Source: Clostridiaceae bacterium BRH_c20a
GTDB taxonomy: Bacteria > Bacillota > Peptococcia > Peptococcales > BICA1-8
Reading direction: 5' to 3'
Length of the DNA: 64,000 bases
Assembly: GCA_000961765.1 (NCBI GenBank)
Contig: LADT01000001.1
Coordinates: 62,001-126,000 of the forward strand
Below are positions 46,801-56,950 of the stretch, piece after piece. Position numbers and translations under genes: made by a program. How positions within the stretch are numbered: position 1 is the first letter of the stretch; each line of letters begins with the position of its first letter. Below the pieces are notes generated by a model. It was not told the origin of the DNA. It saw only the letters and a list, made by a program, of their open reading frames with translations, and searched no databases.

Positions 46801-47300
46801 AAAGTTTTCTGATGCCAAAGGGCGCTCTTTTTTGCCTCCTCATATTTATCAGCAATTAAAAGACTGGGTATCTCACCAGCTAAGCAGGCACTTAAGGCTA
46901 TTAAACCTTGACTATATTGGGCTAATAACTCTTTATCTACCCTTGGCTTATAATAAAAGCCCTCCAGCCAAGCCATGGAGACAATCTTTATCAAATTTTT
47001 ATATCCGGCATTATCCTTTGCTAACAGTACTAAATGATATGGTGAATCATCTATATTAGCCCGTTTATCAAAACGGGAATTAGGAGCCACATATACTTCA
47101 CAACCAATAATAGGCTTTATTCCTGCCTTTTTACAGGCCTTATAAAAATCGATGACACCATACATTACACCATGATCACTAATAGCTAAAGCTGACATAT
47201 TGTTGGCTTTAGCCTTGGCCACTAACCTATCTAAGCGGCTGGCACCATCTAGTAGGCTGTAGGCTGTATGGGTGTGGAGGTGTATAAATTCTTTGGTCAT
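43869..47300 (-). CDS. dnaE: DNA polymerase III alpha subunit
   Basis: 1143 aa. The N-terminal PHP domain begins EFIHLHTHTAYSLLDGASRL; the polymerase palm has PDIDIDFCYERRGEVIDYV (catalytic Asp pair) and YVGPGRGSAAGSLVSYTLGI; the helix-hairpin-helix and OB-fold (VIGGVITSFRRSVTKRGETM) follow. This is the DnaE type, used alongside PolC in Firmicutes. A complete, intact frame, next to ytrH/ytrI as in Bacillus. Confidence 0.97.
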   Translation of the reverse strand: MTKEFIHLHTHTAYSLLDGASRLDRLVAKAKANNMSALAISDHGVMYGVIDFYKACKKAGIKPIIGCEVYVAPNSRFDKRANIDDSPYHLVLLAKDNAGYKNLIKIVSMAWLEGFYYKPRVDKELLAQYSQGLIALSACLAGEIPSLLIADKYEEAKKSALWHQKTFGENSFYLELQNHGLYEQVKVNAQLAQISGETGIPLVATNDVHYVTAEDAKVQDVLMCIQMAKILEDESRLKFETQEFYLKSWDEMNLSLGEYQEALHNTVKIAEQCQVDFTFGENHMPVFEVPEGFTIETYLDKLCLEGLENRYGQPTEEAHKRLEFELKIIQQMGYAGYFLIVWDFIRFARTRGIYVGPGRGSAAGSLVSYTLGITDIDPLKYDLLFERFLNPERISMPDIDIDFCYERRGEVIDYVVEKYGKERVAQIITFGTMAARAAIRDVGRVMNIPLGSVDKVAKLIPNELGITIPRALEVSPELKKMVEENPQIKELVDTAMALEGMPRHAGTHAAGVVISQEPLDHYLPLQKTSDGGVTTQFAKENVEEIGLLKMDLLGLRTLTVINNAVDLVENNWGVKIDFNKINLDDSLTYELLGKGESIGVFQLESSGLRSILKELKPEHFEDIIALVALYRPGPLGSGMVEDFIARKHGKKTIEYLHPKLESVLKPTYGVIIYQEQVMRIASELGGFTLGQADLLRRAMGKKKPEIIAGLKQEFIKGAEKNNIDSQVAIKIFELIEYFAGYGFNKSHSAAYALLAFQTAYLKAHYPVEFMAALLTSVMESADRVPYYIAECQRMRTKVLPPDINESRENFIVVESNIRFGLVAVKNVGKGAIQAILAARDLEGSFKSLQDFCKRIDLSQVNRRVMESLIRCGAFGSVPGNRVQLLQILDTCIEQGQELQKSVNSNQVSLFDVGVEAGFTMDFADIKLPDVEDFNQRDILAMEKEILGLYVSGHPLHEYTQLLKSKVKHQIADITHEEDGSRQVIGGVITSFRRSVTKRGETMAYCSLEDLSGSMEVLIFPKTLQKYQQFVETDKVVLMKGRINLQEDTPKFFAEDISAINLPQERSTKQLYIKVDSNLIDTGRLEALREILKNYRGDIPVYLYFEKEKKMILTEKDYWVNWQTSLESDLLEICSPGNVSLINK

Positions 47301-47319
47301 ACTTTCACCACCTTTACTT

Positions 47320-47655
47320 ACTTCTGGGATATGCTTCGAGGTTAGTTACTAGTGACTAGTGACTAGTGACTAGTGACTAGTGACTAGTGACTAGCTCAGA
47401 TTATGTTACTAATGGGACAGATTAAGGCTGAGGTTTAGGTTAAGTAATGATTTATTGTTTTTCTCAACCTTAGCCTAGCGAAGCGAAACCTTAACCTAGG
47501 AATTATACTGTAGAACTGTAGAACTGTAGGTACTATGCTTCTGCGGGCGAAGCCCCTTATGTATATTTTTTCAACACAAAACAACTATTGTCCTGCATAT
47601 TACAGCTTTACAAAAATATATATTATTAATTCAACCTATTTGCGGGGTAATTACT
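47320..47655. repeat. Repeat-filled intergenic region between dnaE and ytrH
   Basis: Six perfect tandem TAGTGAC heptads lie at 47350-47391. AAGGCTGAGGTTTAGGTTAAG at about 47425 is partly complementary to CTCAACCTTAGCCTAGCG at 47464, followed by AAGCGAAACCTTAACCTAGG. CTGTAGAA units repeat at 47508-47530. Divergent promoters for dnaE and ytrH must lie here. Confidence 0.85.
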
Positions 47656-47982
47656 ATGAATTTTACTGATAGATTAATATTCATCTTTTGCACTTCTTTA
47701 GGAATAGTTCTAGGGGGTGCCTTGATAGGTTCATTATCAACTATTATAACAGGACATCAACCCTATTTTACTATGAGAAAACTGGCCGAGGATATGAAGC
47801 TTTGGGCAGTAGTTGCCGCCATAGGAGGCTCCTTTAGTTCCTTTGAAGCCCTGGGCTCCGGGCTTTTTTCCGGTGAATTTCGCATTTTAGGCAAGCATTT
47901 TTTCTATGTAGTAAGCTCTTTTGCCGGAGCCGAACTTGGTATCTATCTAATTTATACACTAACAGGTAGTGCTAATCCATGA
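47656..47982 (+). CDS. ytrH: Sporulation protein YtrH
   Basis: 108 aa with three hydrophobic helices (FIFCTSLGIVLGGALIGSLS, LWAVVAAIGGSFSSFEALGS, FYVVSSFAGAELGIYLIYTL) and the GHQPYFTMRKLAEDMKLW loop of the family. In B. subtilis YtrH is a mother-cell membrane protein needed for efficient sporulation under sigma-E. It overlaps ytrI by 4 bp and lies next to dnaE, as in Bacillus. Confidence 0.9.
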   Translation: MNFTDRLIFIFCTSLGIVLGGALIGSLSTIITGHQPYFTMRKLAEDMKLWAVVAAIGGSFSSFEALGSGLFSGEFRILGKHFFYVVSSFAGAELGIYLIYTLTGSANP

Positions 47983-48494
47983 AGATTTTCTATTTTCCAC
48001 CGGAAAGACAGCTTGCCAAAGATATGGCTCTACTTACAATAGGAATAATTATTGGAGCAGTTCTTGCTACTTTAGCTATTGGTTATCAAATAGAAAAAGT
48101 TCATAATGAGAACTCACTTTTAAAGGTAGAGCTAAATGAAAGAAAAAACCAGATTAAAGCCTTAGAGGATCAGGTTACAGAGGCTAAAAAATGGTTTGTT
48201 GTTAAAGAAATCGAAATAGACTTGGAATTACCAAAGAGAAACTTTGCTGACAAAGATGATTTGGAGCTAAAAATCAAAGAACAAATTAAAGAAATGCTAA
48301 AAGAGATTAGAGGAAAAAGGGTCAATAACTTAGATCCCCAGGTGATTTGGCATATTGTTGAGGGAAGGCAGATAGAAACATTAGGCTATAAATTTATTTT
48401 GAAAGTAAAAGGTGTCTTAGTATCTGAAAAGGTTGTATTTTTTGTTTATGCCGAGTATCAGGCATCTAATCAGCAAGAGGAACCGGTGATGTAG
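47979..48494 (+). CDS. ytrI: Sporulation protein YtrI
   Basis: 171 aa, one N-terminal membrane helix (DMALLTIGIIIGAVLATLAI), then a coiled coil (VHNENSLLKVELNERKNQIK, ALEDQVTEAK) and a mixed alpha/beta tail. The ATG overlaps the ytrH stop, so the two are co-translated. Identification rests on architecture and on the conserved ytrH-ytrI pair. Confidence 0.82.
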   Translation: MKIFYFPPERQLAKDMALLTIGIIIGAVLATLAIGYQIEKVHNENSLLKVELNERKNQIKALEDQVTEAKKWFVVKEIEIDLELPKRNFADKDDLELKIKEQIKEMLKEIRGKRVNNLDPQVIWHIVEGRQIETLGYKFILKVKGVLVSEKVVFFVYAEYQASNQQEEPVM

Positions 48495-48552
48495 ATCTAA
48501 TTTAGAATTTAGAATTTAAAATTGTTAAGCAAAAATGCAATGGTGGAAATGG

Positions 48553-48586
48553 AAGACCCAGTTTGTCGGAACAACTGGGTCTTTTT
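48553..48586 (+). terminator. Rho-independent terminator after ytrHI
   Basis: AAGACCCAGTTTGT, a short loop and ACAACTGGGTCTT followed by TTTTAG. Located about 60 nt after the ytrI stop. Confidence 0.85.
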
Positions 48587-48627
48587 AGTACTTATTTTTA
48601 ATAGTATCCAGAACCTACAGCTCTTCC

Positions 48628-48809
48628 TGTCATCGCGAGCATAGCGTGGCGATCTCAGACCCAAGGTTTGCCACAGGCTGAAGCCTTCGCATTTATCACC
48701 CTTGCTTGGACAACTATAAACAAGTGATTTCACATCCTGAGCGATAGCGAAGTATTTTACGCAATGAAGAATCTTAAGATCCTTCGATCGTACTTCCCTC
48801 AGGATGACA
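48628..48809. repeat. Interspersed palindromic repeats between ytrI and ytoI
   Basis: TGTCATCGCGAGCATAGCGT at 48629 belongs to the GTCATTGCGAGC type. CATCCTGAGCGATAGCGAAG (48733) with the inverted CCCTCAGGATGACA ending at 48809 belongs to the TGTCATCCTGAG type, whose other copy is the interior of the element at 1410-1564. Confidence 0.8.
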
Positions 48810-48847
48810 CAGCAACAATAGTAGCTTTGATAGCAATGACATTTATC

Positions 48848-50152
48848 CTATTTTTTTACTACCCTTGCGGTAGTTAGTGCTTTCCCTTTGAGTTCCGTGC
48901 CGCTGTACATTTCAATTTCAACTGTACAGGTCTTTTTATCTGTCTGCAATATCTTAGTGAAAACATCGACCATCTCCCCTACTGCTGGAGGACTCATCTG
49001 ATATAAGGTAAAGTTTTCTGTCACTGTATCCCATTTTAAACTTTTACGAATAGCAATAAAGGCGGCTGTACTCATAATCATTACCACAGTACCAACACTA
49101 GCTGTACCCATTTCGCTAACCATAAACTCTGTAATCTCTCCTTCTAGCTTGACTCCACCCTCCCATTCACCCAATTTGAAACCGCTTAGGGTTAAGTTAT
49201 CAACAGTTTCACCTACCTGTGGCTGTCTTTGGGTTTGCTGGAATGCTTTCAGAATGTCCTGCCGGCTTACTACACCAATTAGATGCTTTTCATCATCCAC
49301 TACCGGTACTAATTCAAAGCCTTCCCATACTAAGACTCTTGAAAGGTGCGTAACCAGAGTCTTCGGTCCTGCAGTTAAAACATCAGCAGTCATAACAGCT
49401 AAAATGCTGGCATCAGGGTCAGCACCCGCTGCATCAACTGCAGATACAATGCCCACAAGAACACCATTATGATCAACCACTGGAAAACGGCTATGCCCTG
49501 ATCTTTGAGCCAATTCATGCCACTTTGAAACCTTATACTCGGGAGATAAAAATTCTGCCTCAGTAACCATAATATCCTCTACCCTTACTAACTCCTTGTA
49601 TGTTAACCTTTCGTAAACTGCCCTGTTAATCATAGAAGTAGTCACAAAGGTATCGTAGGGACAGGTTATTATAGGAAGGTTCAAGCTTTTTCCTTTTTGC
49701 AATACTAAATCAGATACCATAAAACCACCTGTAACTAGCAGGGCAGCACCCTTTTCCAAACCCAAAAGCTGCATTTCTTCTCTGTCTCCAACTAAAAGGA
49801 GGGCTTGTTTTTCAATATATTTTCCTAAAACCTCCTCAGTTGTAGAACCAATAACAAATTGCTGTGGTAACGTGCCCAACTTCTCATGACCGCACAAAAC
49901 TTCCCCTTCCACAATTAAGGATATTTCTCTTAAGTTTAAGTCCTCTAATTCCTTCTCGGCTACATCTTCTATGCGGATAGTCCCTACCTTAGGAATGGAG
50001 CTTACTAGCCCCTGGGATTCTGCTTCTTTAATCGCCCGATAAGCTGTTCCCTCACTTACATCCAACTCCTTTGCAATTTGTCGAACAGAAACCTTAGTTC
50101 CTACCTGTAAATCCCTTATATATCTGATTATGACCTCATGCTTAGTTTCCAT
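48848..50152 (-). CDS. ytoI: YtoI-like regulator: HTH, DRTGG, twin CBS and hot-dog domains
   Basis: 434 aa in four parts. A winged HTH (VSVRQIAKELDVSEGTAYRA, residues ~17-60), a DRTGG domain (VSSIPKVGTIRI... to ~185), two CBS motifs (RFPVVDHNGVLVGIVSAVDA, ~220-240, and LVPVVDDEKHLIGVVSRQDI, ~290), and a MaoC-like hot-dog fold at the end. CBS domains usually bind adenine nucleotides. Gene order dnaE-ytrI-ytrH-ytoI is that of Bacillus, though ytrH/I are divergent here. Targets unknown. Confidence 0.88.
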   Translation of the reverse strand: METKHEVIIRYIRDLQVGTKVSVRQIAKELDVSEGTAYRAIKEAESQGLVSSIPKVGTIRIEDVAEKELEDLNLREISLIVEGEVLCGHEKLGTLPQQFVIGSTTEEVLGKYIEKQALLLVGDREEMQLLGLEKGAALLVTGGFMVSDLVLQKGKSLNLPIITCPYDTFVTTSMINRAVYERLTYKELVRVEDIMVTEAEFLSPEYKVSKWHELAQRSGHSRFPVVDHNGVLVGIVSAVDAAGADPDASILAVMTADVLTAGPKTLVTHLSRVLVWEGFELVPVVDDEKHLIGVVSRQDILKAFQQTQRQPQVGETVDNLTLSGFKLGEWEGGVKLEGEITEFMVSEMGTASVGTVVMIMSTAAFIAIRKSLKWDTVTENFTLYQMSPPAVGEMVDVFTKILQTDKKTCTVEIEMYSGTELKGKALTTARVVKK

Positions 50153-50231
50153 ATGAAAAATCAGCCTCCAATTTGCACAATTCTTTGATTATTATAACAG
50201 AAATACCCTAGTTGTACTACTTCATTATAAC

Positions 50232-50261
50232 AAAAAAGGTTCCTGTTATAAAACAGAAACC
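50232..50261 (-). terminator. Rho-independent terminator of the SASP gene
   Basis: On the minus strand GGTTTCTGTT and AACAGGAACC pair and are followed by TTTTTT. It starts at the stop codon. Confidence 0.85.
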
Positions 50262-50443
50262 TAAAGCCAACCCCAACTTCTCATTTTCCTGGTCATAACT
50301 CCTCCGATACGACCTGATTCTTCTGCGGTAAGCTCAGGCCAACCACCACCGAATTTAATCTTCGGCATTAGACCTAATTCTTCTGCTATCTCTAGTTTTA
50401 AGATATCCCGGGCATAATAAGTTTTCATTTTTCTAGGTTTCAA
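50261..50443 (-). CDS. Alpha/beta-type small acid-soluble spore protein (divergent)
   Basis: A TTG start at 50443 is supported by AAGGTGGTG 8 nt upstream. The 60-aa product has the two SASP signatures: KLEIAEELGL (germination-protease region, normally KxEIAxExG) and ELTAEESGRIGGVMTRKM (DNA-binding helix). These proteins coat spore DNA and protect it from UV and oxidation. The first motif is close to but not the canonical GPR site, and the protein is shorter at its N-terminus than the major SASPs. Confidence 0.88.
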   Translation of the reverse strand: MKPRKMKTYYARDILKLEIAEELGLMPKIKFGGGWPELTAEESGRIGGVMTRKMRSWGWL

Positions 50444-50597
50444 TTTAGGGACACCACCTTGATTTTTATATAATACTTAGATTTCGCTGCATTTCATTAC
50501 GCTAGGTTAAGATTAAGGTTATTTTTTTAAGTTCGTCCCATAAAGCAACTGATGTGCAGTATGGCCAGTCATACGTCTATAGAGTATTCTCCATTTT

Positions 50598-50676
50598 GTC
50601 ATTGCGAGCCCGTGAGGGCGTGGCAATCTATTGGGTCGGAGATTGCTTTGTCGCTTTGCTCTTCGCAATAATCACG
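50598..50676. repeat. Interspersed palindromic repeat, GTCATTGCGAGC type
   Basis: TGTCATTGCGAGCCCGTGAG at 50598 and the inverse GCTTTGCTCTTCGCAATAAT at about 50656 form an imperfect long stem, with CAATCT/GAGATTG in between. Related to the sequence at 48629. No gene in 50444-50771. Confidence 0.8.
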
Positions 50677-50771
50677 AGTTGCACAAACTACGATAAACAA
50701 AGCATTCCCGTCAATGACAAGAAAGGATATACGGTTTACTTTAAAATGAATAGACGGGAGCAAAGAAATTT

Positions 50772-51449
50772 TTATTTCTTTGCTTGAAATTCGTTGATTA
50801 TATTGATGGCAAACGGGCCTACATCACCTACTGCAAAAGCTTTCATAGTTCCAGCGGCCACATTTCTAATTGCAGCAGTAATAATCTCCTCCTCTATGTC
50901 CATCTCGCCCAGAGCCTTTTTTATCTCCAGAGCAGCAATAATACCAAATCTAGAGGAAATAGTATTAATTTTGCTTACCAAATTAGTTGGTGCCTCAAAG
51001 ACATTGCCTATATTTTGGAAAACACCCTTCACCATTTCCTTTGAAGCATTATCATCACCTTCAATGACTATTACCGGTTTTTCACCTAAAGCCATTTCTT
51101 TGGCATGACCTACAATTTTGGCTGATACTTTATTCCTTTTGGTGTTTAGATCAATATGAGAAAAGGTTGTAGCTATATTAACAAGAACTGCACCAGGAGC
51201 TAAGTAGCTGTCAACTTCTTCTATTGCTTGGGGAATGATGTCGGTGGCTAAAGCTAAAATGACTAAATCAGCCTTATTTAATTCCGTTTTATCTACAACG
51301 AGAGCATTAGAGCTTTGGCTTAAGCTTTCCGCGGCTTCTCTAACTCGGTCATAAACATATACCTGATAATTCCCGGATAATTTCCTTGCTAAAAAGCTTC
51401 CCATTCGGCCAGATCCAATAATTAATAATTCCGGAAGTACTTTCTCCAA
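50772..51449 (-). CDS. NADP-binding F420-dependent-oxidoreductase/ProC-like protein
   Basis: The start TTG at 51449 lies 5 nt after GAGGTGA. The N-terminal Rossmann fold (LLIIGSGRMGSFLARKL, GxGxMG) binds NADP; VILALATDIIPQAIEEVDSY is the second nucleotide contact. The rest is helical and matches the dimer region of pyrroline-5-carboxylate-reductase-like enzymes (GDVGPFAINIINEF). 226 aa. True substrate unknown; proC itself is longer and has a different C-terminal signature. Confidence 0.75.
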   Translation of the reverse strand: MEKVLPELLIIGSGRMGSFLARKLSGNYQVYVYDRVREAAESLSQSSNALVVDKTELNKADLVILALATDIIPQAIEEVDSYLAPGAVLVNIATTFSHIDLNTKRNKVSAKIVGHAKEMALGEKPVIVIEGDDNASKEMVKGVFQNIGNVFEAPTNLVSKINTISSRFGIIAALEIKKALGEMDIEEEIITAAIRNVAAGTMKAFAVGDVGPFAINIINEFQAKK

Positions 51450-51757
51450 TCTTATCACCTCAATTATTTAATCGTTCTAATACTAAAATACCCAAACTTA
51501 AGTTAATTTTACATAAAGGGCATTAAATTGTTCCCCGTTCCCCAAGAACAGCCCACAAATTACTAAAATTAAGAGCTAATAAATTAATTTTACATCAACA
51601 CATTGATTTCCTCCCCAGGAAAACAAATTAATTTTTATATGCATAATTACCCATAAGTTGTTAAACCTATTATTATGGATACATACCTCATGACAAGAAA
51701 CATGAAGTAAGAAGCAAGAGGCAAGATTGACTTTTTCCTGCATCCTGCATCCTGTAG

Positions 51758-51826
51758 GAGGTGTGTCCCCCAACATTAATTGGGGACATACCTCAAAAGT
51801 ATCACATGCATTAGAGGTGTGTCCCC
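51758..51826. repeat. Palindromic repeat element (TGTCCCC/GGGGACA), copy 2 plus a half copy
   Basis: GGGGACATACCTC at 51782-51794 and CATGCATTAGAGGTGTGTCC at 51805-51824 (continuing CC) form the inverted copy of the element at 42364-42409. An extra arm GGAGGTGTGTCCCC at 51757-51770 can pair with the first. Upstream (51450-51750) I see no gene. Confidence 0.8.
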
Positions 51827-51853
51827 TAACCTATTTTAAGGAGGATCAGGTAT

Positions 51854-52054
51854 ATGGATAAAATTGCTTTATTATTAGTTATAATTGGTGCATTAAACTG
51901 GGGATTAATTGGGCTTTTCGGCTTTGACCTTGTAGCAACTTTATTTGGTGGACAAAATGCACTCTTAAGTAGAATCGTATATTCTTTAGTTGGTGCTGCC
52001 GGTTTATACTCGATAACATTCTTACTGGGTAATAAGGTCCGAGAAAAAAGTTAA
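51854..52054 (+). CDS. DUF378 membrane protein (YuzA-like)
   Basis: 66 aa after AAGGAGG. Two membrane helices: KIALLLVIIGALNWGLIGLF, with the family's LNWGLIGLFGFDLVATLFGG signature read across the turn, and RIVYSLVGAAGLYSITFLLG. Function of DUF378 is unknown. Own terminator follows. Confidence 0.9.
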   Translation: MDKIALLLVIIGALNWGLIGLFGFDLVATLFGGQNALLSRIVYSLVGAAGLYSITFLLGNKVREKS

Positions 52055-52088
52055 AAATAACTGCTAATGGATGGTATGTGTAAACAAC

Positions 52089-52132
52089 AAAGCCGAAACC
52101 ACGGAGTACAGCTGTGGCTTCGGCCTTTTTTA
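52089..52132 (+). terminator. Rho-independent terminator of the DUF378 gene
   Basis: AAGCCGAAACCACGG, a short loop and CTGTGGCTTCGGCC followed by TTTTTTT. Confidence 0.9.
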
Positions 52133-52185
52133 CTTTCAATTGTGTTATAATAATACATAATTAAGAAAAAAGGAGTGCTTTAGTT

Positions 52186-52395
52186 ATGGCTTTTTTCTTT
52201 CGTAACAAGACAGTTAATGAATTAAGAAAGAAATGGGGTTTAACCACCAAGGAGCTTGCTATGCGAGTAAAAGTAGAAAATATTGACATTCTAAATATTG
52301 ATGCTTACAAGATAAAGGATGTCCCCGAACCCTTGAAAACTAAAATACTCCCTATTCTAAATGGGGATGATCTTGATAAAATACCCTGGCTTTAA
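52186..52395 (+). CDS. Small hypothetical protein with HTH-like segment (69 aa)
   Basis: Preceded by AAAGGAG, 10 nt before the ATG. MAFFFRNKTVNELRKKWGLT and TKELAMRVKVENIDILNIDA suggest a small helix-turn-helix, then VPEPLKTKILPIL. No family I can name. It lies between two clear terminators and is therefore a monocistronic unit. Confidence 0.7.
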   Translation: MAFFFRNKTVNELRKKWGLTTKELAMRVKVENIDILNIDAYKIKDVPEPLKTKILPILNGDDLDKIPWL

Positions 52396-52420
52396 TCCAG
52401 GGGAATATAGATAAATGATA

Positions 52421-52448
52421 AAAGTGGGGCCACAAGGCCCCACTTTTT
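52421..52448. terminator. Bidirectional terminator between the 69-aa gene and gdhA
   Basis: AAAGTGGGGCC, ACAA, GGCCCCACTTT: a perfect 11-bp stem with A and T runs on the two sides, placed between convergent genes. Confidence 0.92.
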
Positions 52449-52459
52449 ATACCCAACCT

Positions 52460-54065
<1,606 letters not shown>

Positions 54066-54089
54066 TAAAAAAAACGGGTTTTAACCCGT
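54066..54089 (-). terminator. Rho-independent terminator of the LUD-domain gene
   Basis: ACGGGTTTTAACCCGT stem followed on the minus strand by TTTTTTTT, directly after the stop codon. Confidence 0.9.
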
Positions 54090-54091
54090 AA

Positions 54092-54697
54092 TTAAAACCC
54101 TAATTTTTCTTTTATAAGAATAATATGAAATTCCTCTATTCCCCTTGGCTTACCTTCATGAATTACCAATACTCTGCATTGCTTAGTCTTTGTTGTTTTA
54201 CAGTCATGGCAGTACCCTGTTTTCTGGCAAGGGGTATTAGAATTCTTGCTTTTATAGAGTAGAGGTGCGGCAACATTTTTCGTTCTATAAATTGCTTCCT
54301 CTAAATTTTTTGTAACCTTGTTGATTCCAATAATTGCGATTACCTTTTTGGGTCCAAAACACATAGATGCTACTCTGTTTCCTGTGCCATCCAAATTAAC
54401 AAGTAGACCGTCTTCAGTTATTGCATTAGAGCTAGTTAAAACAACATCGGCATTTAGTTGTTTTAAGCGATTTTCCCTATCTCCGTTATCCCAGGTATCA
54501 ATCACCTTATGGCCTAACATTTTAAAGTTTTCTATTATACCCAACTGACGAATAGTTACTGAACCCGGAATGCCAATTTGCGCTCCTTCAGGCACTAATT
54601 CTTTAAGTATAGGTATTACCTCTTCTTGACTATTTGCAACTCTAACTGTAAACCCTCTGTTCTCTAAATTTCTTTGTAATACTTCATAATTTTCCAT
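54092..54697 (-). CDS. LUD-domain (LutC-like) protein
   Basis: 201 aa with the LUD fold: EVIPILKELVPEGAQIGIPG, DVVLTSSNAITEDGLLVNLD, GTGNRVASMCFGPKKVIAII. Cysteines near the end (NTPCQKTGYCHDCKTTKTKQ, C) form a possible metal site, as in the DUF1121-type LUD proteins of Clostridia. Related proteins serve lactate oxidation (LutABC), but no LutA or LutB partner is nearby, so the role is open. Monocistronic, divergent from the sigma-54 activator. Confidence 0.82.
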   Translation of the reverse strand: MENYEVLQRNLENRGFTVRVANSQEEVIPILKELVPEGAQIGIPGSVTIRQLGIIENFKMLGHKVIDTWDNGDRENRLKQLNADVVLTSSNAITEDGLLVNLDGTGNRVASMCFGPKKVIAIIGINKVTKNLEEAIYRTKNVAAPLLYKSKNSNTPCQKTGYCHDCKTTKTKQCRVLVIHEGKPRGIEEFHIILIKEKLGF

Positions 54698-54787
54698 TCT
54701 TTCTTATAACCTCCTAACTAGTCTGCAGGATTTATAGATATTAATGTTTAATATCTATAATAGCACATAAAATGGGGTGGATTGGAA

Positions 54788-56929
54788 TTGGAGAAAAGAA
54801 AAAGCATTTGCTTTATAGGAAACCATGAGAAAACTACCTTAACTCTTACTAAACAGCTTAACTTTTTACTTGGTCAATATCTCGATATAAAATCTTGGTG
54901 CCTTCAACATATGGAGGTGCCTATAGATTGTTATGACTGTGACATTTATGTAACTTCCAGCTATACTGCTTTGTCTAAAATAACAGGCAGCATTTCCCCT
55001 AATAAAAAAGTAATTGTGGCAGCTAGAACATTAGATACCGCGAATTTAGATAAAGTACTAGAACTGATACCCGGCACACAAGCTTTGGTCGTTGCAGATT
55101 CAGAAGAAACAACAAATATGGCCATCCACCTCTTGAAAAAATTGGGAACCAATTATCTTGAGCTTGTTCCCTATTATCCGACAATTACCCCCAAACCTGA
55201 TAAAAATATTACCCTTGCCATTACAACCGGATTAAGTCATCTTGTGCCTTCAAATATTAAAAGGACTATAGATCTAGGTGTCAAAAGTATTGATCTTTCT
55301 ACTTACGTAGAGCTAATTATAGAAATTGGTCTGCCTAAGGAACTAATTAATAATATTTCTCAGCACTATGTTAACGAAATATTTAATCTAAGCAAACGAA
55401 TACAAACTTCAGCTCAAATTAATAATAATTTAAAACGGCGGCTAGAGGTAATAATTAATACTGTTGATGAGGCAATTCTAGCCATAGATAAAGAGCAAAA
55501 AATAATTCTAATAAACTCTGCTTTTGAACATCTACTAGGCATTAATAGCTTTTCAGCCATAGATAAAAAGCTAAATAATATTCTCCCTCAGGTTGACTTA
55601 ACCTCAACACTTACTAATACTTTATGCATAGTTAATAAAATTCAACAAATTAAAAATAATTATTATGTTTTAAATGCATACCCTATTCTAGATACAAATG
55701 AATCGGTAGAAGGTGTTGTCACTACTTTTAAACCGGTAGGTCAAGTGCAGGAATTAGAATATAAAGTCCGTCGGGAATTAAAAAAACAAGGTAATATAGC
55801 TAAGTATAATTTTAGTGATATTATAGGTACTTCCCAGCAATTAGAAAATGTATCATCCTTAGCCCATCAATTTGCTAAAACTAATCTTACTATTCTCATT
55901 GAGGCCGAGAGCGGTACAGGTAAAGAATTATTCGCCCAAGCTATCCATAATGCCTCTGACCGTAAAAACGGACCTTTTGTAGCTATTAACTTTGCCGCAA
56001 TACCCGATAATTTAATAGAAAGTGAACTTTTTGGATATGAGGATGGTGCTTTTACTGGAGCAAAAAAGGGTGGAAAGTCCGGCTTGTTTGAAGAAGCCCA
56101 TAATGGAACTATTTTTCTAGATGAAATAGGTGATTCCGGATTAGACGTGCAAAAAAGGCTTTTAAGGGTTTTAGAGGAACGGGAGGTACGACGGGTTGGT
56201 GGCCGAAACATAATACCTATTGATGTTAGAGTAATTGCTGCGACCAATCAAAATTTAATAGAACTAGTTGAAAAAAATATGTTCCGCAGCGATTTATTTT
56301 ACCGATTGTGTACCCTGCCCTTAGGCATACCCCCTTTAAGGGATCGGGAGGAAGATATACTTATTTTTATGGACTATTTTGCGCAGAAATTTTATCAGCG
56401 CAAGATACTTTTAGACTCTTCTGTCAAAGAGTACCTTTTAAAATATTCGTGGCCGGGGAACATTAGGGAATTGGAAAATATTGTTAATTATATGTGCAGC
56501 ATAGTACCCATTGGAGAAACAGCAACAATAAAACACCTGCCAATTTATTTAACTAGAAATATCACACCTAAAATAGATACTGCTTTTAAACCCTATAATT
56601 ATGATAACAAGTTTGAATTAAAGGCACAGGAACTAGTAAATCAAGACCTTTTAAAAATTATCTATCTTACTCTAAATGAAATCCAAAGCTACTCATCTTT
56701 AGATAAGGGTTTAGGTAGGTCAACCTTAGCTAAAAGAATGACGGACTGTACAGGAGAGGTCTATGCTGACCATAAACTAAGACAGTTATTAAATCTCTTA
56801 GTAAGGATGGAGCTTATTGAATCCGGTAAAACAAAGCAAGGTACTAAAATAACCCTCTTAGGAACAGATTTCCTCCAATACCTAGAGAAATCAAAATATC
56901 AGAATCTAATAGGAGCTGTCGGTAAATGA
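54788..56929 (+). CDS. Sigma-54-dependent transcriptional activator with PrpR-like sensor and PAS domains
   Basis: TTG at 54788 is 7 nt after GGGGTGG and is preferred over TTG 54782. Parts in order: PrpR-N-like sensor (residues ~1-190), PAS domain (~215-310, [20 protein letters not shown]), AAA+ domain with Walker [13 protein letters not shown] (~375), [18 protein letters not shown] (sigma-54 contact loop) and [20 protein letters not shown] (Walker B). The usual Fis-type HTH is replaced by a longer winged-helix-like tail ([26 protein letters not shown]...). It is convergent with the OCD-DTA-transport operon and is its most likely regulator. Confidence 0.9.
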   Translation: MEKRKSICFIGNHEKTTLTLTKQLNFLLGQYLDIKSWCLQHMEVPIDCYDCDIYVTSSYTALSKITGSISPNKKVIVAARTLDTANLDKVLELIPGTQALVVADSEETTNMAIHLLKKLGTNYLELVPYYPTITPKPDKNITLAITTGLSHLVPSNIKRTIDLGVKSIDLSTYVELIIEIGLPKELINNISQHYVNEIFNLSKRIQTSAQINNNLKRRLEVIINTVDEAILAIDKEQKIILINSAFEHLLGINSFSAIDKKLNNILPQVDLTSTLTNTLCIVNKIQQIKNNYYVLNAYPILDTNESVEGVVTTFKPVGQVQELEYKVRRELKKQGNIAKYNFSDIIGTSQQLENVSSLAHQFAKTNLTILIEAESGTGKELFAQAIHNASDRKNGPFVAINFAAIPDNLIESELFGYEDGAFTGAKKGGKSGLFEEAHNGTIFLDEIGDSGLDVQKRLLRVLEEREVRRVGGRNIIPIDVRVIAATNQNLIELVEKNMFRSDLFYRLCTLPLGIPPLRDREEDILIFMDYFAQKFYQRKILLDSSVKEYLLKYSWPGNIRELENIVNYMCSIVPIGETATIKHLPIYLTRNITPKIDTAFKPYNYDNKFELKAQELVNQDLLKIIYLTLNEIQSYSSLDKGLGRSTLAKRMTDCTGEVYADHKLRQLLNLLVRMELIESGKTKQGTKITLLGTDFLQYLEKSKYQNLIGAVGK

Positions 56930-56948
56930 CAGCCCCCTTCTTTTTTTG
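56912..56948 (+). terminator. Terminator of the sigma-54 activator gene
   Basis: AGCTGTC, GGTAAAT loop, GACAGC and then CCCCCTTCTTTTTTT. The hairpin includes the stop codon. Confidence 0.75.
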
Positions 56949-56950
56949 TG

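Noticed and set aside
47350-47391. CRISPR-like array from the regular TAGTGAC repeats
   Set aside because: The units are 7 bp with no spacers, and no cas genes are present.
54782-54787. TTG at 54782 as start of the sigma-54 activator
   Set aside because: It directly abuts the GGGGTGG site; the TTG six bases further has proper spacing.
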